DNA of 64,000 nt from UA16 sp002292325 (GTDB lineage Bacteria > Bacteroidota > Bacteroidia > Flavobacteriales_D > Sanyastnellaceae). The notes under the pieces were generated by a model. It saw only the letters and a program-made list of their open reading frames with translations, was not told the DNA's origin and made no database searches. Positions within the stretch are counted from its first letter, which is position 1; the number at the start of each line of letters is the position of its first letter. Positions 54,661 to 62,005 of this stretch are shown here, in pieces. Position numbers and translations under genes: made by a program. The stretch is from the NCBI GenBank assembly GCA_943788645.1, contig CALSRC010000016.1:43274-107273 (forward strand), given 5' to 3'.

Positions 54661-56148
54661 ATGGCTGAATTTTCCCCGTTGTATATCCAAAATAGCCTCA
54701 CCCGCGAGAAAGAATTGTTCACCCCTTTGAACGGACCATATGTGGGCATGTATGTTTGTGGGCCCACGGTTTACAGCAATGTGCACTTGGGCAACGTGCG
54801 CACATTTCTGACATTTGATATTGTTTACCGCTACCTGTCTTTTCTAGGATACAAGGTGCGATATGTGCGGAACATAACGGATGTCGGACATTTGACCGGT
54901 GATTCAGATGATGGGGAAGATAAAATCGGCATAAAGGCGCGATTGGAAAACCTTGAGCCCATGGAAATAGTTCAGAAATACACGAATGACTTCCATGACG
55001 TGATGCGCATCTTCAACATGCAACCTCCGTCCATTGAGCCGAGCGCTACAGGGCATATCGTAGAACAAATTGAAGCCATCAAAGCCATTTTGAATCGAGG
55101 ATATGCCTATGAGTCGAATGGAAGCGTCTATTTCAGTGTCCGAAAATTCAATGAGGACCACCCGTATGGTGAACTCTCCGGTCGGAAAATCGATGACTTG
55201 CTCAACAATACGCGGTCGTTAGATGGCCAGGATGAGAAGCAAGACCCTCTGGATTTTGCCTTGTGGAAAAAGGCCGATGCCAGTCACCTCATGAAATGGC
55301 CATCTCCCTGGAGCGAGGGTTTTCCAGGCTGGCATTTGGAATGTTCTGTGATGAGCACCAAATACCTCGGTACGCAATTTGATATTCACGGCGGTGGAAT
55401 GGACTTAAAGTTCCCTCATCACGAATGTGAAATCGCACAGAACACAGGTGCAACGGGAGAACCTCGTTCCGTTCGCTATTGGATGCACGGCAACATGCTC
55501 ACCGTCAATGGCCGTAAAATGGCGAAGTCAGAGGGCAACGGATTCACGCCCGAAGAATTAATTACTGGCAATCATCCACTTTTGGAACGAGGGTATTCCC
55601 CCATGACGGTGAGGTTTTTCATGCTGCAAGGCCATTACGCAAGCACACTTGACTTCTCCAATGACGCCCTCCAAGCTGCTGAGAAAGGCCTCGATCGGCT
55701 CATGAAGGCACTGTCGCAACTCGATGAACTCCCCTGTGCTGCAGAGAAAGACAACCCCGACGTTGATCTGAGTCAACTGGCTCAACGCTGCAGCGACGCT
55801 ATGGGAGATGACTTCAATACGCCCATTCTTATAAGTGTGCTGTTCGATGCAGTCAAAGTGATCAACAACGTGGCGGATGGTCGATTGGCCATGAGTGCAG
55901 AACAGAAGGCTTCATTGACCGCCTTGGTCCACGGATATGTTTTTGAGGTGCTCGGATTGGTACCGGAATCCAAACCAGCCAATGGCGGTGGCGAATCGGA
56001 TGGTTTATTGGATCTGCTCGTGGAATTACGTGGATCAGCAAAATCCAACCAGGACTGGACCACAGCAGATGCAATTCGGGATGCGTTGGGCGCTTTGGGA
56101 ATAGCCATCAAGGACAACAAAGAAGGAAGTTCATGGGAACGAAATTGA
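54661..56148 (+). CDS. cysS: Cysteinyl-tRNA synthetase
   Basis: Class I synthetase of 495 residues. ATG at 54661 is chosen because residues upstream of it in the longer frame come from the preceding gene's shadow. The HIGH region reads CGPTVYSNVHLGNVRTF; the zinc-binding residues are in CGPTV, GWHLECS and HHECEIAQ; the KMSKS loop is KMAKSEGN. The anticodon-binding helical C-terminus is present (GDDFNTPILISVLFDAVKVIN). The 3' end overlaps the next gene by 16 bases, so the M28 peptidase gene is likely coupled. Confidence 0.95.
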   Translation: MAEFSPLYIQNSLTREKELFTPLNGPYVGMYVCGPTVYSNVHLGNVRTFLTFDIVYRYLSFLGYKVRYVRNITDVGHLTGDSDDGEDKIGIKARLENLEPMEIVQKYTNDFHDVMRIFNMQPPSIEPSATGHIVEQIEAIKAILNRGYAYESNGSVYFSVRKFNEDHPYGELSGRKIDDLLNNTRSLDGQDEKQDPLDFALWKKADASHLMKWPSPWSEGFPGWHLECSVMSTKYLGTQFDIHGGGMDLKFPHHECEIAQNTGATGEPRSVRYWMHGNMLTVNGRKMAKSEGNGFTPEELITGNHPLLERGYSPMTVRFFMLQGHYASTLDFSNDALQAAEKGLDRLMKALSQLDELPCAAEKDNPDVDLSQLAQRCSDAMGDDFNTPILISVLFDAVKVINNVADGRLAMSAEQKASLTALVHGYVFEVLGLVPESKPANGGGESDGLLDLLVELRGSAKSNQDWTTADAIRDALGALGIAIKDNKEGSSWERN

Positions 56149-57164
56149 CCTCAAAAGTCGCTGCCATGGCGGCCCTGATAGCAACGATGACAGTTGTCGG
56201 GTGTGGCGAAAAAGAATCCCAGCCTTACCGACAAGCCAGCGAAACAGACGTAACGGAAATGGCCGAGAACGATCACTTGGATGCCCCTACATTCAATGCC
56301 GATTCGGCCTACGCGTTTGTTGCAAAACAAGTTGCCTTCGGTCCCCGAGTTCCCAATACGCCCTCTCATGTCGCTTGCGGTGATTGGCTTGCATCCGAGC
56401 TCAAACGGCACGGTGCTGAAGTGATTGAACAACCTGGACGTGTGCGGGCATACGATGGCAACATCCTGAACATCCGCAACATCATCGGCCAGTTTCGACC
56501 TGAAAATTCCGAACGAATTATGCTCTTTGCTCATTGGGATACGCGGCCTTTTGCGGACAAGGACACCCTGAGAATGCGCGAACCCATCGACGGTGCGAAC
56601 GATGGAGGATCTGGCGTTGGCGTATTGCTGGAAATTGCACGCATCCTTGGAGCCGATAGCACCCTCGATGTCGGTTTGGACATTTTGTTCTTTGACGCGG
56701 AAGATTACGGGACTCCTGAATGGGCAGAGCGCAATCAAAACTCAGCACTGACGTGGTGCCTCGGGAGTCAATTTTGGGCTCGCCAACCTCACCGCATAGG
56801 GTACAATGCCAAGTTCGGAATCCTACTCGATATGGTGGGTGCTGAAGGTGCTGTTTTCAACCGGGAAGGTACCTCCATGAATTATGCTCCTTCGGTGGTT
56901 GAGAAGCTTTGGACGGCTGCAGAAAAATTAGGGTACGGCAACTACTTCCAGACAGCCGTAACACCAGAAACCATTGATGACAACTTGTTTGTTTCTGAAT
57001 TTGGAGGAATCCCTTCAGCCAATATCGTTCATTACCAAGTGCAAGTGTTGCCCATGGGGTATGGACCGTTTCATCACACCCACGCAGACAATCTCGATAT
57101 CATTAGCACCGAAACACTGGAAGCCGTGGGAAGCACGGTACTGGATGTGGTGTGGAACGATTGA
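56133..57164 (+). CDS. M28-family zinc peptidase/glutaminyl-cyclase-like lipoprotein
   Basis: Lipoprotein of 343 residues with lipobox TVVGC. The M28 fold ligands are visible: His in MLFAHWDTRPF, Asp in IDGANDGGSGVGVLLEIARIL, acidic residues in LFFDAEDYG, Asp in LLDMVGAEG, and a His near the end in GPFHHTHADNLD. Bacteroidota proteins of this type are related to glutaminyl cyclase and to aminopeptidases, and either N-terminal pyroglutamate formation or peptide hydrolysis is possible. Periplasmic or outer-membrane attachment is expected. ATG at 56133 overlaps cysS. The paired motifs make the M28 assignment firm; the substrate is open. Confidence 0.88.
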   Translation: MGTKLTSKVAAMAALIATMTVVGCGEKESQPYRQASETDVTEMAENDHLDAPTFNADSAYAFVAKQVAFGPRVPNTPSHVACGDWLASELKRHGAEVIEQPGRVRAYDGNILNIRNIIGQFRPENSERIMLFAHWDTRPFADKDTLRMREPIDGANDGGSGVGVLLEIARILGADSTLDVGLDILFFDAEDYGTPEWAERNQNSALTWCLGSQFWARQPHRIGYNAKFGILLDMVGAEGAVFNREGTSMNYAPSVVEKLWTAAEKLGYGNYFQTAVTPETIDDNLFVSEFGGIPSANIVHYQVQVLPMGYGPFHHTHADNLDIISTETLEAVGSTVLDVVWND

Positions 57165-57267
57165 TTTCGACGCGGGGACGATCAGGCATCCGTTTATGCG
57201 CTTGCTCATGTGAACAATTTCGACAACCCGCCTGCGGCTCGCACCTGTCAAGGTCTAGCTTGGCTGA

Positions 57268-59089
57268 ATGGACCGGAGATTTCCATTGCATCATATCAAA
57301 CCATTGAAGATCCTGCCCATCCTGGTGGGCATCGGGATGGCATTGACTTCTCCACTGAAGTGCCAAGATCAATTGATCGAACAAACACTCTTGGAAGAGG
57401 CCGAGTTGATGCTTAAACGTGGTGATTCGTTGCTATTGATTAACAAACCTGTCGCTGCATTGGCCATGTACCGTGGAGCAGAAGAACGTTCTTTTGATCC
57501 GTGTCAAATGGCCCGGGCGCATGTTGGCATTGCACGGATTTATGTTGACAGCCAAAACGCTGACTTCGCCTCAAACGCCCTGGAGAAAGGGGGAAACTGG
57601 ATTCCTGGCATGCGACGGAGAAACGAGACGGTTGCACGTGATGAAAGCTGCGGATTTATGGCTAGAACTTCACCAAGAAAGCCGTGCCATCTCACTCGTC
57701 AAGCGAGAGCTCACGCTGCATGAGGACAACCTCGAATTGTCTTCAAAGTTGGCGAATTTGTGGTTCACAGGTGGGCATTGGACCAAAGCATCCTCACAGT
57801 ATGCACACTGTTTAAGCCTGGGCGGGAATCCTTTGCAACGCGCAGATTGGCTCAGTGCAACAATTCAAATTATGTGCGTTCAGCAGCAAACTCCCACGGA
57901 CTCATTGATCGCAGCCTTTGAGACCGAGGCAGCGGCGTTAAGTGGGGCTGAGGCGCAAGGACATCGCGAACAAATTCACCTTGTTTTATCGATGCAGGAC
58001 ATGCACGTTTCAGCCTTAACATGGGCAGAAGATTTGTTAGAACATACGGACATCGAAAACCCCTCATTGCTAGCCGTCGCGCATCTGCGCATTGCCAATA
58101 GTGCGCAGCAAGCGCACCGTCCCCTCAAAGCACTGATTGGTTTTCATGAAGCCATTAAATCCGCACGCCAATCCGGTGATCTCGAGCTCTTGGCCGAAGG
58201 ACTGAGGCAAAAGGGACTGTTCGAACGAGAACGCGGCAATACAGATGACGCATTGCAAGCCTTTGTGGAAGTCGACGCCATCAATTCCGAATTGTTGCTG
58301 ATACAACGACCAAAAAACCAGCGAGAAGCGCGACAGTTCAACCAAGAGGTAATGCCTGCATTGGATTCTTTTGATCGTGCAGTGGTTGAGGTTCAGCGCA
58401 ATCAGCAGGCACCTTATCGATCCAGTGGTTGGCCATGGGTTGCTGGACTTCTGGCGATTGGATTGATCGCTTACCGCCGATCTATACAGGCGCTGAAGTC
58501 GAGTTTGCGCAAAGAACGAAGACGCATCATCCGTCTTCGTTCATTGGTTCCTGCAGATCGGTTGCCCCAACCTGCTGTCCAACGCGTTAAAAACCCTTTG
58601 GAGCAAACGGAAGAGGTGAAAGCGGGGGAAATGGGCAGCAGCAGCCTCATGCCCAACGGCGAATTCATATTTACCCACGACACGGATCCACGTTCTCAAT
58701 CGATTCAAACGTTTCTCGATGAACTTGATGAGGATTTGCGTGCGAGGATACAATGGGAAATCAACTCCGAGGATCAGTTGACAATTGGACCTGAGGTCCG
58801 TGTTGTGATCCGCAATTTGCTCAAAGGGATCGCCGAGATTACCTCAATTGAGTCACCGATTCAGCTCGGCATCGAAGCGACGGAAAGATCGCATTGGAAA
58901 CTTCGATTGAACAGCCAACACACGGGAACTTCCAAAGCCCTCGAAGGCCTTTTTTATGGCAAAGATGCATTGGCCTCTTCTCGGTGGAATGAGTTGCATG
59001 CCCAATTGCGCAAACTAGCTGGAACCATCAACATTGAGCGACTCTCTCCATTGGAAGAGCGCATGACGGTGACCTTGCCCTACTTGTAG
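57268..59089 (+). pseudogene. TPR sensor-like membrane protein, gene split by one +1 G indel
   Basis: A signal-like N-terminus (IKPLKILPILVGIGMALTS) and TPR-like helices (AELMLKRGDSLLLINKPVAALAMYRGAE) are in one frame up to a GGGGG run at 57589-57593. Removing one G continues as GETGFLACDGE... AADLWLELHQESRAI in the next frame. More TPR-like repeats follow, then one membrane helix (GWPWVAGLLAIGLIAY) and a cytoplasmic part ending in RVVIRNLLKGIAEI and MTVTLPYL. That tail faintly resembles a histidine-kinase ATPase but I see no N- or G-box, so catalysis is doubtful. TPR-sensor proteins of this architecture are common in Bacteroidota. The upstream gene is the M28 lipoprotein; pheS is convergent. 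Confidence 0.72.
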
Positions 59090-59108
59090 AATCGTGAACC
59101 TCACGCGG

Positions 59109-60137
59109 TCAATACTGACCTTGAAACTGGTTTAAGAAGCGCAGGTCGCTTTCAAAAAAGGCTCGTAAATCACCAATCTGGTATTTCAACATGGTGATTC
59201 GCTCCACACCCATTCCAAAGGCAAAACCGGAGTACTCTCGCGAATCAATGCCCGCTGCTTCAAGGACTGCGGGATCAACCATACCGCACCCTAGGATTTC
59301 AAGCCAACCCGTTCCTTTGGTTATCCGCTTATCCACTTCCGTTTCCAATCCCCAGTAGACGTCCACTTCTGCAGACGGCTCAGTGAAGGGGAAATAGGAT
59401 GGTCGCAATCGAATTCGGGTGTCCGCACCGAAGAATTCTTGCGCAAACCTCAAAAGGGTTTGCTTCAAGTCCGCAAATGAAACCCCCTTGTCAATGTAGA
59501 GGCCCTCAATTTGATGAAACATGCAATGAGCTCGCGCACTGATGGCTTCATTGCGAAAAACCCGGCCGGGCATGATGATGCGCATGGGTGGCTCACGGCG
59601 TGCCATTTCGCGCACTTGGACCGAGGACGTGTGCGTGCGCAAGAGCATGTCAGGATTCCGATCAACAAAAAATGTGTCCTGCATATCACGGGCTGGATGC
59701 TCTTCTGGGAAATTCAAACCGCTAAAAACATGCCAGTCATCTTCGATTTCGGGTCCTTCAGAGACCACGAAGCCCATGCGCTCCAGAATTCCAATGATCT
59801 CGCGCCGGACAACACTCAAAGGATGATGAGCACCCACCGGGCTTCCCCCGTCTGGACGCGTCCAGTCGTGCGCTGCTTTTTCCTCCATCGCTTCCGCAGG
59901 ACCAGCTGCAAAACCCGACGCAACTCGTGCTTCTATGGATTGTTTGAACTCGTTAATCAATTTGCCAAGTTCACGCTTCTCCTCATTTGGCGATTCCTTA
60001 AAAGCAGCCATGACATCTTTCATGCGGCCTTTCCGACCGAGCCAATCAATGCGGAATTGTTCGACTTCATCTGCGGAAGCAAATGCAATCGACTCTATTT
60101 CTGTCTGCCAACCTCGAATCTGATCTTTTAGTTTCAT
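59109..60137 (-). CDS. pheS: Phenylalanyl-tRNA synthetase alpha subunit
   Basis: Class II synthetase subunit of 342 residues. The N-terminal coiled coil (FRIDWLGRKGRMKDVMAAFKE) precedes the catalytic core: motif 1 region HPLSVVRREIIGILERMGF, motif 2 GRVFRNEAISARAHCMFHQIEGL and motif 3 FAFGMGVERITMLKYQIGDLR. It forms an alpha2-beta2 enzyme with PheT, whose gene lies 1.9 kb away on the other strand. ATG at 60137, one base after the cyclophilin stop codon, so the two are probably co-transcribed. Confidence 0.96.
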   Translation of the reverse strand: MKLKDQIRGWQTEIESIAFASADEVEQFRIDWLGRKGRMKDVMAAFKESPNEEKRELGKLINEFKQSIEARVASGFAAGPAEAMEEKAAHDWTRPDGGSPVGAHHPLSVVRREIIGILERMGFVVSEGPEIEDDWHVFSGLNFPEEHPARDMQDTFFVDRNPDMLLRTHTSSVQVREMARREPPMRIIMPGRVFRNEAISARAHCMFHQIEGLYIDKGVSFADLKQTLLRFAQEFFGADTRIRLRPSYFPFTEPSAEVDVYWGLETEVDKRITKGTGWLEILGCGMVDPAVLEAAGIDSREYSGFAFGMGVERITMLKYQIGDLRAFFESDLRFLNQFQGQY

Positions 60138-60138
60138 C

Positions 60139-60894
60139 TTAATCGATTAGCTCTATGGCCATGGTCACATTCTTTTTGGGACGGTCTCCTGCAGCCGTTT
60201 GAACAGCCGCAATGGAATCAATGACGTCCAACCCTTCAATCACTTGACCAAACACAGTGTACATATTGTCCAGAAATGGGACACCGCCATCCGCCATGTA
60301 GCGTTCAATGTCTTCATCCGTGTATTTGAAGGCTTCCGCTTCTCCGAATTCTTTCGGAAAATTTCGGGCCTCAATGTTCAAAAGCTCCTGTTTGGAGAAG
60401 GGACGTCCCTGCACCAAATAAAACTGACTCCCTGAGCTTTTGCGCTCTGGATTCCCCGCATCTCCTTGCCTTGCAGCTGCCAAGGCACCTTTGAAGTGGA
60501 GGTGATCCGTTCGGATTTCTGCAGGTATCTGATATCCCGGGCCGCCCATTCCCAATGGCGTTCCCAGCGATGCACCTCGGCTATTGGGATCGCCTCCCTG
60601 GATCATGAACTGAGAAATAACACGATGAAACAAGAGGCTATCATAGAAGTCCGCCTCAATCAATTCGATGAAGTTGTCGCGGTGGCCTGGGGTGGCGTTG
60701 GATAGTTCAACCACCATGTCACCAAAATTTGTCTCAATGCGGACTTTTTGCGTTGGTAATTCTGCAACTAACTCAATGGAATCGGTCGTTTTCTCGCTGT
60801 CTGCGGTTCCGCTTTCACCGCATCCAACCCCTGCTATTCCTGACAAAATTAAAATGGATGAAACGATATACGGTGCTTGAATATTGAATTTCAT
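60139..60894 (-). CDS. Cyclophilin-type peptidyl-prolyl isomerase lipoprotein
   Basis: Protein of about 251 residues with a lipoprotein signal (APYIVSSILILSGIAGVGC). The cyclophilin domain carries VELSNATPGHRDNFIELI, LLFHRVISQFMIQGGDP (active-site Arg and Phe), SGSQFYLVQGRPFSKQEL and VFGQVIEGLDVID. It would assist folding of periplasmic or outer-membrane proteins. ATG at 60894 is used; the longer frame adds nine residues with no signal. It is followed by pheS. An insert between the domain halves (NIEARNFPKEFGEAEAFKYTDED) is typical of bacterial lipoprotein cyclophilins. Confidence 0.91.
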   Translation of the reverse strand: MKFNIQAPYIVSSILILSGIAGVGCGESGTADSEKTTDSIELVAELPTQKVRIETNFGDMVVELSNATPGHRDNFIELIEADFYDSLLFHRVISQFMIQGGDPNSRGASLGTPLGMGGPGYQIPAEIRTDHLHFKGALAAARQGDAGNPERKSSGSQFYLVQGRPFSKQELLNIEARNFPKEFGEAEAFKYTDEDIERYMADGGVPFLDNMYTVFGQVIEGLDVIDSIAAVQTAAGDRPKKNVTMAIELID

Positions 60895-60948
60895 GACTTT
60901 TTCAAGATATTTGGGTTTCAATCTATGCCTGCAAAGTTAGACGACCCA

Positions 60949-61326
60949 ATGCGAAATGTTTCCTTTTCCCTCGCCCTAATGGCCTTTGTTGCCGTTCTGA
61001 GCCTCTCCAGTTGCCACGAAGTTGAGGAAACCATCGCCAATGTGGTGGTCTTAAACGAACTCGGCGCACCCGTCCAGGGAGCTTCGGTCCGTTTGTTTGC
61101 TTTTGGATCAGTCGATGAGGACTTCGTGGGTGAACCTCGATTCGACACCACAGCGGTTTCCAATGCTGCAGGTCAGGTCAGCTTCAATTTCTCCAGCTTT
61201 TATGTAGAAGGCCAAGCCGGTTTTGCTGTTCTCGACATTGAAGCTTCGAAGGCCGCCTTGTTTGGCACCGGGCTGATTAAGATTGAGGAGGAATTGACGA
61301 ACGAAGCAACCGTCTTCATCGAATAA
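60949..61326 (+). CDS. Small lipoprotein of unknown function
   Basis: Product of 125 residues with a signal peptide and lipobox (ALMAFVAVLSLSSC). The mature part reads HEVEETIANVVVLNELGAPVQGASVRLFAF, where GAPVQGASVRLF resembles a CarboxypepD_reg or Ig-like strand pattern; VSNAAGQVSFNFSSF is similar. It is probably a single beta-sandwich domain. No function can be assigned. The ATG at 60949 gives the cleanest signal. It is divergent from the cyclophilin gene. Confidence 0.68.
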   Translation: MRNVSFSLALMAFVAVLSLSSCHEVEETIANVVVLNELGAPVQGASVRLFAFGSVDEDFVGEPRFDTTAVSNAAGQVSFNFSSFYVEGQAGFAVLDIEASKAALFGTGLIKIEEELTNEATVFIE

Positions 61327-61348
61327 ATCCCGAAGACGATTCGAGGAC

Positions 61349-61693
61349 TTATCCGCCGGCGATCCAAGCTGCGAAGTACTCTACAAGCGCTCTTTTCATG
61401 AACAACTCCTGCTCCGTTTTTGAAACGGCAGGAATTTCTGCTTTGCGTTCAAAGTGGGGCCAACCCTCTTCGTCGGTTCCCAGCGCTTCGTAAAATCCCT
61501 GCGGTTCCAATAAGGTACAGACGCCTACATGCATGATTTCCAGCTTCTCATCCTTCTTAAAGGACCTAAAGGGTTGTCCACATTCCTGAAGCCCAACAGT
61601 AAAAATCATCGTCGTCAAATCTGGCGGTTCACCGAAGCGCTCCTCCATTAGCCGTTCCAAGCTAATCCAGTCTTTTTCAAACGCGTAGTCCAT
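61349..61693 (-). CDS. Conserved hypothetical protein
   Basis: Product of 114 residues beginning MDYAFEKDWISLERLMEERF. It is a compact soluble protein with helices rich in Glu and Lys, an internal MIFTVGLQECGQPF and a hydrophobic end ALVEYFAAWIAGG. No family is recognised with confidence. The longer frame to 61741 starts at TTG inside the tRNA-Pro terminator and is unlikely. The gene is convergent with the 125-residue lipoprotein gene (stops 22 bases apart). Confidence 0.62.
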   Translation of the reverse strand: MDYAFEKDWISLERLMEERFGEPPDLTTMIFTVGLQECGQPFRSFKKDEKLEIMHVGVCTLLEPQGFYEALGTDEEGWPHFERKAEIPAVSKTEQELFMKRALVEYFAAWIAGG

Positions 61694-61737
61694 GTATAAT
61701 TGCCCTTTAAATGGGTTTGTCAGGTCAGGTACTAAGA

Positions 61738-61767
61738 ACAAAAGCCCAGAGCTAACGCCCTGGGCCT
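61738..61767 (-). terminator. Rho-independent terminator after tRNA-Pro
   Basis: On the minus strand, GGCCCAGGG and CTCTGGGCT pair around CGTTAG, followed by the T-rich TTTGTTCTT. It begins just after the 3' end of the tRNA. Confidence 0.72.
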
Positions 61768-61772
61768 TGATG

Positions 61773-61845
61773 TCGGGATGACTGGACTTGAACCAGCGAC
61801 CACACGTCCCCCAGACGCGTACTCTACCAACTGAGCTACATCCCG
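61773..61845 (-). tRNA. tRNA-Pro(GGG)
   Basis: The acceptor stem CGGGATG (61845-61839) pairs with CATCCCG (61780-61774), with A73 at 61773. The D arm GTAGCTCAGTTGGTAGAGTAC, the anticodon stem CGCGT/ACGTG with loop CTGGGGG (anticodon GGG), and T arm GCTGGTTCAAGTCCAGT are all intact. It decodes CCC. The bases after A73 read CAT, so CCA is not encoded and must be added by CCA transferase. Confidence 0.95.
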
Positions 61846-61967
61846 ATTCCCAGACGGATTTAGTTTGGGGGGACGAAGGTACTCAACTTTCTTTTTTGAC
61901 CCTACACATTTCCTGCTGAGATTCTCAAAAGTCCGCCATTTCATATGGTCGTGCCGGCCTCTCCTGC

Positions 61968-61975
61968 TACCTTTG
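61968..61975 (+). promoter_or_regulatory. Bacteroidota -7 promoter element for pheT
   Basis: TACCTTTG matches TAnnTTTG exactly and is identical to the element before tRNA-Leu. It lies 30 bases before the pheT start at 62006, giving a short leader. No convincing -33 box. Confidence 0.5.
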
Positions 61976-62005
61976 TGACCATTAACTGCAACACCTTCGT
62001 CCCTG

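Noticed and set aside
57473..59089. Start of the TPR sensor gene at 57473 as an independent gene
   Set aside because: The N-terminal sequence up to about 57590 in that frame is a shadow; the signal peptide and first repeats lie in the other frame, joined by the G-run indel.
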